A program made the translations under genes and the position numbers. Positions 8,907-15,813 of a DNA stretch of 64,000 nucleotides are shown here, in pieces; position 1 is the first letter of the stretch, and the number at the start of each line of letters is the position of its first letter. The notes under the pieces were generated by a model. It saw nothing but the letters and a program-made list of their open reading frames with translations. It was not told the origin of the DNA and did no database searches. The DNA lies in the NCBI GenBank assembly GCA_026712715.1, contig JAPOPW010000024.1, positions 124,001-188,000 of the forward strand. Reading direction: 5' to 3'. Origin of the DNA: Immundisolibacterales bacterium (GTDB taxonomy: Bacteria > Pseudomonadota > Gammaproteobacteria > HK1).

Positions 8907-10229
8907 ATGGGAAAGTACGCTGCGGACCGCGAGGCGCTCGCCGCCCTCGTGCGGCCGGCCGAGGTCCATCGCGACGTATACGTGGACGACGAGGTGTTTG
9001 CGCTCGAGATGCGCCACCTCTTCGCGAACACCTGGTGCTACGTCGGTCACGAGAGCGAGGTCCCCGCGTCCGGGGATTTCGCGACCACCGAGATCGGCGC
9101 CCGGCCGGTGATCATGGTGCGGGGCGAGGACGGGACGATCCGGGTCCTCCACAACCGCTGCCCGCACAAGGGCACCCGCCTCGTGACGGAGCGCTCGGGC
9201 AATGCCGGACGACACTTCCGGTGCCCCTACCACGCCTGGACCTTCCGCACCGACGGGTGCGTCTACGCGATTCCCCTGCGGCGCGGCTACGACGGCACCG
9301 GCCTCGAGGAGCGCGCCGCCGCGCGGGGCATCGCGCGGGCGGGGGCGGTGCACTGCTACCGCGGCTTCGTCTTCGCGCGCCTCGCCGAGACCGGCATCGG
9401 CTTCGACGAGTACTTCGGCGAGTCGCTCTCCAGCCTCGACAACATGGTGGACCGGTCGCCGGCCGGACGCCTGGAGGTGGCGGGGCCGCCGCTTCGCTAC
9501 CTGCACCGGTGCAATTGGAAGATGGTGGTCGAGAACCAGACCGACGCCTGCCATCCGATGGTCGCGCACGAGTCCTCGGCGGGCACCGCGGTCCGGCTCT
9601 GGGAAGGGATGCAGAAGCCCGAGGGCACCGGCAAGCCGATGGCGATGGAGGTCATCGCGCCGTTCGTCTCGCGCTACGAATTTTTCGAGGAGATGGGGAT
9701 CCGGGTGTGGCCGAACGGTCACGGACACACCGGCGTGCACCATTCGATCCACTCGGACTACTCGGCGATCCCCGGCTACTTCGAGGGCATGGCGAAGGCC
9801 TGGGGCGAGGAGCGGGCGCGCGCCATCCTCGGCGAGAACCGGCACAACACCGTCTACTTCCCCAACATCATGGTGAAGGGGCCGATTCAGCTCCTTCGCC
9901 GGTTCCAGCCCCTCGCCGCCGACCGCACCCTCGTCGAGAGCTTCGTGTTCCGGCTGGTGGGCGCGCCGGACATGCTCCTCGAGCGGACGGTGATGTACAA
10001 CCGCCTCATCAACGCCCCCACCTCCATCGTCGGACACGACGACCTCGAGATCTACGAGCGGATGCAGGCCGGGCTCGCCTCGGACGCGCTCGACTGGGTG
10101 AACCTCGAGCGGCTGCTTGACCGCGAGGAGGAACACGACGCGACCGAGATCGTGAACGGCACGAGCGAGCGGCAGATGCGCAACCAGTTCGCCGCCTGGA
10201 AGCGGTTCATCACCATGACGATGCAGTAG
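8907..10229 (+). CDS. Rieske aromatic ring-hydroxylating oxygenase, alpha subunit
   Basis: A 440-residue catalytic subunit of a Rieske non-heme iron oxygenase, which uses O2 and two electrons to hydroxylate an aromatic or related substrate. The Rieske [2Fe-2S] ligands are Cys85-x-His87 and Cys106-x2-His109 (CPHKGTR and CPYHAWTF). The mononuclear iron site is DACHPMVAH: Asp213, His216, His221. The ATG at 8907 is preferred over upstream in-frame starts because GGAG precedes it and the protein then begins at the usual distance from the Rieske domain. The beta subunit follows 15 bases later. No ferredoxin or reductase gene is adjacent, so electrons must come from elsewhere. Substrate unknown. Confidence 0.93.
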   Translation: MGKYAADREALAALVRPAEVHRDVYVDDEVFALEMRHLFANTWCYVGHESEVPASGDFATTEIGARPVIMVRGEDGTIRVLHNRCPHKGTRLVTERSGNAGRHFRCPYHAWTFRTDGCVYAIPLRRGYDGTGLEERAAARGIARAGAVHCYRGFVFARLAETGIGFDEYFGESLSSLDNMVDRSPAGRLEVAGPPLRYLHRCNWKMVVENQTDACHPMVAHESSAGTAVRLWEGMQKPEGTGKPMAMEVIAPFVSRYEFFEEMGIRVWPNGHGHTGVHHSIHSDYSAIPGYFEGMAKAWGEERARAILGENRHNTVYFPNIMVKGPIQLLRRFQPLAADRTLVESFVFRLVGAPDMLLERTVMYNRLINAPTSIVGHDDLEIYERMQAGLASDALDWVNLERLLDREEEHDATEIVNGTSERQMRNQFAAWKRFITMTMQ

Positions 10230-10244
10230 CCGGGGGAGCGCGGC

Positions 10245-10727
10245 ATGACCCCACCGAGCCGCGACGACCTCGCGGAATTCGTCTATCGCGAAGCGTCGCT
10301 CCTCGACGAGGGGCGATACGACGAGTGGCTGGGCCTCTTCGCGCCGCACGGGCGCTACTGGATGCCGCTCGAGCCCGGTCAGACCGATCCGCTCCTCGTG
10401 ACCTCGCTGCTCTACGAGGACCTCTTCATGCTTCGCCTCCGGGTGGAGCGGCTGAAGGGCGCGCGCACCTTCTCGCAGAAGCCCGCGAGCCGCGGGCACC
10501 ACCTGCTGCAGCAGCCGCGGGTCGAGCGCTTCGATCCGGACGAAGGCCGGTTCGCGACGGCGACCGCCTTTCACTACGTCGAGACCCGGCTCGACGAACA
10601 GGAGCTCTACGCGGGGTGGGCGCGCCACGACCTCGAGGTCGTGGACGGTGCGCTTCGGATCGCCCTGAAGCGGGTCGACCTCGTGAACTGCGACGCCGCG
10701 TTCGGAAACATCCAGCTCTTTCCCTGA
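10245..10727 (+). CDS. Ring-hydroxylating oxygenase, beta subunit
   Basis: A 160-residue NTF2-like small subunit that packs against the alpha subunit in alpha3beta3 oxygenases and has a structural role. The opening LAEFVYREASLLDEGRYDEWLGLF and the later DEQELYAGWARHDLEVVDGALRIALKRVDLVNCD are characteristic of the family. It follows the alpha gene by 15 bases, with a GGGGGAG-type ribosome site in the gap, so the two are one transcription unit. Its presence argues for a true two-subunit dioxygenase rather than a one-subunit Rieske demethylase. Confidence 0.92.
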   Translation: MTPPSRDDLAEFVYREASLLDEGRYDEWLGLFAPHGRYWMPLEPGQTDPLLVTSLLYEDLFMLRLRVERLKGARTFSQKPASRGHHLLQQPRVERFDPDEGRFATATAFHYVETRLDEQELYAGWARHDLEVVDGALRIALKRVDLVNCDAAFGNIQLFP

Positions 10728-10867
10728 GCGCCCGCCGGTACCTGCGAACGTGCTTCCGACCGGCTGCGAGGTCGCCACCGCGGATGCGGGCGGGTTGGAC
10801 GCCTCGACGGACCGCGGCTCATGACCACGGCGAGGAGTCGGCGGGTCAACGCGCGCCCGGGCCGGTC

Positions 10868-11554
10868 GTGACGGGATTCTCGCTACGCGCCGGTGCGGCG
10901 GCGCTGCTCGCCGCGACGTTGCTTGCGAGCGGTTCGGCCGGTTCGGAGACGACCGTCGGCCGGTTCTCCGCCGGCGATCTCGCCGGCTGGAAGGAACGCG
11001 AATTCAAGGGGCGCTCCCGCTACGAGATTGCGCACGACCCGGACGGAACCGGGCGGGTCCTCGCCGCGGCGAGCGAGAGCGCCGCTTCGGCCCTGTATCT
11101 CGAACGGCGGATCGACCTTGCCGAGACCCCCTGGCTCGCCTGGCGATGGAAGGTCGAAGCTCCTCTCCCGATCGCCGACGAGCGCTCGAAGCGCGGCGAC
11201 GATTTCGCCGCGCGGGTGTACGTCGTCTCCCGTGGGTTCGGGCTGCTCCGCCGGCCCCTCGCGATTACCTACGTCTGGGCAAGTGCGCCCGTCGGCTCGT
11301 CCTGGCCCAACCCGTTCACGTCCCGGGCCGTCATGGTAGTGGTCGATTCCGGCCCCGGGGGGGAATGGCGCCACCACGAGCGCAACGTCCGGGCCGACTT
11401 CCGGCGTTACCACGGGAAGGACGTGAAGCGGTTGGACGGCGTGGCGGTCATGACGGACACCGACAACTCCGACACCCAGGGCCGCGCGTGGTACGGGGAC
11501 CTGTCGTTCCGGGCGGCGCGGGGCGCCGCCTCGGGCCGCCCCGGCTCGGGCTGA
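10868..11554 (+). CDS. DUF3047-like exported protein
   Basis: A 228-residue protein starting at GTG 10868, with an N-terminal signal peptide (MTGFSLRAGAAALLAATLLA, cleavage near SAGSE), so probably periplasmic. The body (WKEREFKGRSRYEI, LAWRWKVE, DDFAARVYVV, ITYVWAS, VVVDSGPGGEW, DTDNSDTQGRAWYGDLSF) matches what I know of the DUF3047 family, whose function is undescribed; the fold resembles a carbohydrate-binding beta sandwich. It stands before a cytochrome b gene and the DsrC/DsrMK-like genes on the same strand, so it may belong to that set. Confidence 0.75.
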   Translation: MTGFSLRAGAAALLAATLLASGSAGSETTVGRFSAGDLAGWKEREFKGRSRYEIAHDPDGTGRVLAAASESAASALYLERRIDLAETPWLAWRWKVEAPLPIADERSKRGDDFAARVYVVSRGFGLLRRPLAITYVWASAPVGSSWPNPFTSRAVMVVVDSGPGGEWRHHERNVRADFRRYHGKDVKRLDGVAVMTDTDNSDTQGRAWYGDLSFRAARGAASGRPGSG

Positions 11555-11626
11555 CGGCGCGCCCCCGGCCCTGCCCCGCAATTGGTATTCTGCCCGTGAG
11601 AACGGGGAGTTCGGAGGAGGGTGGCG

Positions 11627-12322
11627 GTGACGGGAGAAGGGAAGGCAGGCGACCCGAGCAAGGTACGGATCTGGGACCGCCCGACCCGCGTCTTCCACTG
11701 GGTGCTGGTCGTGCTCGTGGTCGTGTGCTTCCTGAGCGGGCGCAACGGGCGGTTCGACGTCCACATTCCGGCCGGCCAGGCCCTGCTCGTGCTCGTCGCC
11801 GCACGGATCCTGTGGGGATTCGTCGGGAGCGAGCCGTCGCGGTTCCGTTCGTTCGTGCGTCCGGTGAGCGAGATTGCGGCTTACGTCCGCACCCTCGGGA
11901 AGCGCGCGCCGGGATACCACGCCGGACACAACCCGCTCGGGGGGCTCTCCGTCGTCGCCATGCTGCTCGTCCTCCTCCTGCAGGCGGGACTCGGCGTATT
12001 CGCGGTGGAGGTCGACGGCCTCTACGAAGGGCCGCTCAGCTTCCTCGTGAGCTACGAAGCGGCGCGCCGCTCGGCCGAGCTGCACGCGATGGTCGTGGAC
12101 GGGCTCCTCATTCTCGTCGGCCTGCACCTCGCCGCGCTTCTCTTCCATCGGATCTACAAGCGCGAGCGGCTCGTCAAGCCGATGGTGACCGGGTGGGCCT
12201 CGCATCCTCCGGGGCAGGGTCCGGCCCCCCGGCTCGTTTCCGACTGGCGTGCGCTTCTCGTCCTCGCCGTCGCCGCCGCCCTCATCCTCGGCGGTTTCGA
12301 GCTCGCATGGCGCTTCCTGTGA
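11627..12322 (+). CDS. Cytochrome b561-like diheme membrane protein
   Basis: A four-helix membrane cytochrome b of the b561/Ni-Fe hydrogenase b-type superfamily, about 231 residues. It opens with VRIWDRPTRVFHWVLVVLVVV, where the helix 1 His is a heme ligand, and has AGHNPLGGLSVVAMLLVLLL in helix 2-3 and ELHAMVVDGLLILVGLHLAALLFHRI in the last ligand helix. GTG 11627 is chosen because AGGAGG at 11615-11620 is six bases before it; the GTG at 11621 would abut the ribosome site. Likely passes electrons between quinone and a soluble partner. The dsrC-like gene follows 301 bases later on the same strand. Confidence 0.85.
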   Translation: MTGEGKAGDPSKVRIWDRPTRVFHWVLVVLVVVCFLSGRNGRFDVHIPAGQALLVLVAARILWGFVGSEPSRFRSFVRPVSEIAAYVRTLGKRAPGYHAGHNPLGGLSVVAMLLVLLLQAGLGVFAVEVDGLYEGPLSFLVSYEAARRSAELHAMVVDGLLILVGLHLAALLFHRIYKRERLVKPMVTGWASHPPGQGPAPRLVSDWRALLVLAVAAALILGGFELAWRFL

Positions 12323-12623
12323 CGGTGCCCTCCTCCGGCTCGGGCGTAGAATGTGCGCACCGACGTTTCGAAGGCGAGCCCCATGCGCAAGAGAAGGGAA
12401 AACGCGCTCGGCGGCGTTCCGGTTCCGGAGGTGCTCGAGTCCGCTGGGTTTCGAACCGGCAGTGAGTTCGAACCAGGGGACGGCGACGCTCCGACTCGTC
12501 CGAATCGAAAACGCGACCTGAGCGATCTCGCGGGCCGCCTGCGGCTCCGCGACGATTTCGACCACAAAACGCTCCGTATTTTCCGCCACGGTGCGGATTG
12601 ACGCTTCGCCTGAGGGGAATGGG
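12323..12623. other. Gap between cytochrome b and dsrC-like genes
   Basis: 301 bases with no gene I can support. TAGAAT at 12347-12352 looks like a -10 box, but no -35 lies at the right distance. An open frame from 12353 gives a basic, low-complexity peptide without relatives I recognise and it overruns the dsrC start, so I do not call it. The gap is wide enough for a separate promoter of the dsrC-dsrK set. Confidence 0.35.
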
Positions 12624-12956
12624 TTGGCCATCGTCGTCGACACCGTCGCGCTCGAGACGGACCCGGAGGGCTATCTCATCCACATCGGGGACTGGTCCCC
12701 GGACGTTGCGGAAGCGATGGCCGAAGCGGACGGCTGCGAGCTGACGGATGCCCACTGGCAGGTGATCGACTTCCTCCGGGAGTACTACTCGGAGTACGGA
12801 TTCGCGCCCGCGGTCCGCATCCTCACCCGGGCGATCGCCCGTCGGCTCGGGCCGGACAAGGGAAACAGCCGCTACCTCTACCGGCTCTTTCCGGACGGTC
12901 CCGCCCGCCAGGCATGCCGCTATGCGGGACTGCCGAAGCCGACCGGGTGCATCTGA
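12624..12956 (+). CDS. dsrC: DsrC-type sulfur carrier protein (both redox cysteines)
   Basis: A 110-residue DsrC/TusE-family protein. The start is TTG 12624: GAGGGG at 12612-12617 is six bases before it, and the protein then begins MAIVVDTVALETDPEGYL as family members do. Family marks are ELTDAHWQVIDFLREYYSEY, YLYRLFPDGPARQAC and the C-terminal GLPKPTGCI arm. Cys109 (penultimate, CysA) and Cys98 (CysB) are 11 residues apart, as in true DsrC; TusE of tRNA thiolation keeps only CysA. It should carry sulfur as persulfide or cycle between dithiol and disulfide/trisulfide with the DsrK-like protein encoded downstream. No dsrAB is nearby. Confidence 0.9.
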   Translation: MAIVVDTVALETDPEGYLIHIGDWSPDVAEAMAEADGCELTDAHWQVIDFLREYYSEYGFAPAVRILTRAIARRLGPDKGNSRYLYRLFPDGPARQACRYAGLPKPTGCI

Positions 12957-13020
12957 ATCCCCGTCACGGACCTCGCGGCCAGGGGCGCGGGGCGCCGCGA
13001 TCGGAGGGAGTCGGTAGCCG

Positions 13021-13764
13021 ATGGAGATCGCGGCGAGCCTGATGGCGCCCTGGATCTGGATCGCCGCCGCGGTCGCGCTGGCCGGCCTCGCGTGGAAGGC
13101 GTTCGTCTGGCTCCGGGCTCCCGTCCCGTTGCCGATGCCGCTTCCTCCCGCGCCCGCAACCTGGGGCGGGGTGGCACTCCGGATGATCCGAGAAGGGATC
13201 GCGTTCGAGACCCTGTTCCGGGCGAGTCGCTGGACGTGGCTCTTCGGCTGGATCTTTCACGCGGCCCTGCTGCTCGTCCTCGTGCGTCACCTCTGGCTCT
13301 TCTCCGATCCGGTCCCGGAGTGGATCGGGCCGCTCGTCGGGGCGGGCGCATGGCTGAGCGCGGTGCTTCTCGCCTCTCTCGTCGGACTCCTCGGGCGCCG
13401 CCTCCTCGTCGCCCGGGTCCGCTACGTCTCCGTGCCCTCGGACTACCTGATGCTGCTCCTCATCCTCCTCGTCGCAGGGAGCGGAGCCTGGCTCGGCCAC
13501 GTCGACCCGGCCTCGCTCGGCCATGCGCGCGCGTTCGCGCTCGGCCTCGTGCGCCTGGAGGCGCGACCGCTCCCCTTCGATCCCGCGCTCTGGATTCATC
13601 TCGGGGGGGCGGGGCTCCTCATCGCGCTCCTCCCGTTCAGCAAGCTGCTCCACGCGCCCGGGGTCTTTCTCACCCCGACCCGCCGCCGGCCCCATCCCGT
13701 GACCCGCCGCGCTGCCGTCCGGGGGGATGACCGCGAGGTCGCGGGTCGTTCGAAGGGCCGATGA
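13021..13764 (+). CDS. dsrM: DsrM/NarI-like heme b membrane protein
   Basis: A 247-residue inner-membrane protein with about five helices (10-30, 72-95, 106-125, 142-158, 190-208) related to NarI and DsrM, which bind b hemes and exchange electrons with the quinone pool. Candidate heme ligands are His80 and His90 (FHAALLLVLVRH) and His193 and His211 (WIHLGGAG, SKLLHAPG). It ends in a basic tail and overlaps the tusB/dsrH-like gene by four bases (ATGA). With the DsrK-like protein it would form a quinone:DsrC-disulfide electron-transfer unit. NarI itself is excluded by the neighbours. Confidence 0.85.
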   Translation: MEIAASLMAPWIWIAAAVALAGLAWKAFVWLRAPVPLPMPLPPAPATWGGVALRMIREGIAFETLFRASRWTWLFGWIFHAALLLVLVRHLWLFSDPVPEWIGPLVGAGAWLSAVLLASLVGLLGRRLLVARVRYVSVPSDYLMLLLILLVAGSGAWLGHVDPASLGHARAFALGLVRLEARPLPFDPALWIHLGGAGLLIALLPFSKLLHAPGVFLTPTRRRPHPVTRRAAVRGDDREVAGRSKGR

Positions 13765-14072
13765 GCACGCTCCATACCGTGAATCGCTCCCCCTGGGAAC
13801 ACGGCGCGCTCACCGGCTGCCTCGGGCGGGTGCGTCCGGGGAGCGCGGTCCTCCTCATCGAGGACGGGGTTCTCGGGGCGCTTGCCGGGTCTCCCGCCGC
13901 AGCCCGGCTCGCCGAGGCCGCCGCCGCCGACGTCGCGATCTTCGCCCTCGGCCCCGACATCGCCGCCCGTGGCATCGAGCCGGCCCGCCTGGCGGAGTGC
14001 GTGGAGGTGGTCGACTACCCGGGGTTCGTCGGCCTCGTCTGCCGCTTCGCGAGGACCGTCACGTGGTCGTAG
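13761..14072 (+). CDS. dsrH: DsrH/TusB-family sulfurtransferase subunit
   Basis: A 103-residue protein that begins MSTLHTVNRSPWEHGALTGC, with the typical TusB/DsrH start and the family cysteine at position 20, then VLLIEDGVLGAL and FALGPDIAARG and VVDYPGFVGLV. In E. coli TusBCD and in sulfur oxidisers DsrEFH, this subunit works in a hexamer that hands sulfur to TusE/DsrC. Here the E/D and F/C partners are absent from the window and the gene sits between dsrM-like and dsrK-like genes, overlapping the former by four bases. Either it works alone with DsrC or its partners are encoded elsewhere. Confidence 0.88.
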   Translation: MSTLHTVNRSPWEHGALTGCLGRVRPGSAVLLIEDGVLGALAGSPAAARLAEAAAADVAIFALGPDIAARGIEPARLAECVEVVDYPGFVGLVCRFARTVTWS

Positions 14073-14165
14073 GTCCGGTTCGGGTCCCCGGCGTCATCCG
14101 GTCCGGCCTCGCGCCGCGCCGCCGCGCTGCCCGGCCGCGGACCTCGGTTCCGAGGCGCTGAGCGC

Positions 14166-15614
14166 ATGGCCGGGCGCCTGCCCGTTCCGAAGCTCGCGCC
14201 GGGGGCGGCCGCGAAGCTCGTCTCCCGCCGGGCGGAGCCGGACACGCAGCGCGCCCTCGGCTTTCCCGGAGATCTGGTCGACGGCTGGGAGGACGTGGCG
14301 GTCGCCGCGATGCGCAATGTGGTGGCCGAGCGGGGTGCGCTCCGCCTCTTTCTCGACTCGTGCATGAAGTGCGGAGCGTGCACGGACAAGTGCCACTACT
14401 TCATCGGCACCGGCGATCCGAAGAACATGCCGGTCGCGCGCCAGGATCTCTTCCGGGACGTGTACCGGCGCTACCACACCCTCTCGGGCAGGCTCGTCCC
14501 CTGGCTGGTCGGGGCGAAGCGGCTCACGCCGGAGATGCTCGAGGACTGGTACGCCTACTTTCACCAGTGCTCGCAGTGCCGTCGCTGCGCGGTCTACTGC
14601 CCGGTCGGCATCGACACTGCCGAGTTCGCGATGGCCGCGCGCGAGGTGATGGACCGGATCGGGATCGGCCAGCACTACACCAACGAGGTGACGGAGAAGG
14701 CGATACGGCTCGGCAACAACCTCGGGCTCCCCGGACCGGCCCTTGCGGACACCCTCGCCGGCCTCGAGGAGGACATCCTGGACGACACCGGCGCGGCGGT
14801 ACGCCTGCCCCTCGACGAGCCCGGCGTGGAGGTCCTCCTCGTCACCCCGTCCGCGGATTTCTTCGCCGAGCCGCACGTCGACGGACTCATCGGCTACGCC
14901 AAGGTGTTCCACCAGGCGGGGCTTCGCTGGACCCTGAGCTCGCACGCGTCGGAGGCGGCCAACTTCGCGCTCTTCACGGGGAACCGCGAGCACATGTCGG
15001 CCCTCGCACGCCGCATCGTCGAGGCGGCGCGCGGACTGGGCGCTTCCCGAATCGTGATCGGGGAGTGCGGGCACGCGTGGAGGGTCGCCCACAACCATCT
15101 CGAGGCGCTCGCCGGTCCTCTCGACTTCCTCGCCCGCGGCCGGGTCGAGCATGTGGTCGAGGTCACCGACGAGCTCATCCGGGCCGGGGCGCTCGTCCTC
15201 GATCCCGCCGCCAACGACCATCGCCGGGTCACCTACCACGACTCGTGCAACATCGCGCGCGCCTCGCGGCTCGGCGACATTCCCGGCGGGCAGTTCATCG
15301 TCCCCCGGCGGGTGCTGCGCGCGGTCTGCAACCACTACGTCGAGATGGCCCGCGGCACCACCCGGGAGGCGACGTTCTGCTGTGGGGCGGGGGGCGGACT
15401 CCTCGCCGACGACCTCATGGAGCTCCGGACGAAGGGGGCGGCGCCGCGCATGGAGGCGTTCCGGGCCGCCGACGTGACCCATCTCGCCGCGATGTGCGCG
15501 ATCTGCAAGAGCCAGCTCGCGCGGGTGTTTCCCGATTACGGCTTCGATCGCGAGCAGGTGGTGAGCGTGCACCCCCTCGTCGGCGACGCGGTCCGGCTCC
15601 GCGCCGCGCCGTGA
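14166..15614 (+). CDS. dsrK: DsrK/HdrD-like iron-sulfur protein
   Basis: A 482-residue cytoplasmic protein like DsrK and HdrD. It has two [4Fe-4S] motifs, Cys66/69/72/76 (CMKCGACTDKC) and Cys135/138/141/145 (CSQCRRCAVYCP), then a CCG-type domain: Cys361 (DSCNIARAS), Cys405-Cys406-Gly (FCCGAGGG) and Cys444/Cys447 (CAICKSQ), which in relatives binds the non-cubane cluster that reduces disulfides or DsrC trisulfide. It follows dsrH by 93 bases and completes the dsrC-dsrM-dsrH-dsrK run. A general heterodisulfide-reductase role with DsrC as partner is inferred from context. Confidence 0.9.
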   Translation: MAGRLPVPKLAPGAAAKLVSRRAEPDTQRALGFPGDLVDGWEDVAVAAMRNVVAERGALRLFLDSCMKCGACTDKCHYFIGTGDPKNMPVARQDLFRDVYRRYHTLSGRLVPWLVGAKRLTPEMLEDWYAYFHQCSQCRRCAVYCPVGIDTAEFAMAAREVMDRIGIGQHYTNEVTEKAIRLGNNLGLPGPALADTLAGLEEDILDDTGAAVRLPLDEPGVEVLLVTPSADFFAEPHVDGLIGYAKVFHQAGLRWTLSSHASEAANFALFTGNREHMSALARRIVEAARGLGASRIVIGECGHAWRVAHNHLEALAGPLDFLARGRVEHVVEVTDELIRAGALVLDPAANDHRRVTYHDSCNIARASRLGDIPGGQFIVPRRVLRAVCNHYVEMARGTTREATFCCGAGGGLLADDLMELRTKGAAPRMEAFRAADVTHLAAMCAICKSQLARVFPDYGFDREQVVSVHPLVGDAVRLRAAP

Positions 15615-15813
15615 TCCGCGGGCACCTCCGGACCGGGTAGGCTCCCCGCCGCGGCGGCTCCCGTTTCCCGCGAACGGCCGCGCCGCGGATCGACCGGGTG
15701 GAATTCGGGCGCCGCGCGGAATCAACGGCACCGGTCCGTTGCCTCCGACCCGGGCCCGTTCCGCCGGCCCGGCCCCGCCGTGCGGGCCGGGTCCGGTCCC
15801 GTCTCGAGCCGGG

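Noticed and set aside
8463..10778. A 771-codon minus-strand open frame opposite the Rieske oxygenase genes
   Set aside because: Shadow of well-supported alpha and beta subunits; it also overlaps the kinase gene in another frame and shows no known motifs.
12353..12601. Short plus-strand frame before dsrC
   Set aside because: Basic, low-complexity peptide with no relatives I recognise, no ribosome site, and only weak signals around it.
13021..13764. Reading the membrane protein as nitrate reductase gamma subunit (NarI)
   Set aside because: No narG, narH or narJ nearby; the neighbours are dsrC-, dsrH- and dsrK-like, so DsrM-type is the better call.
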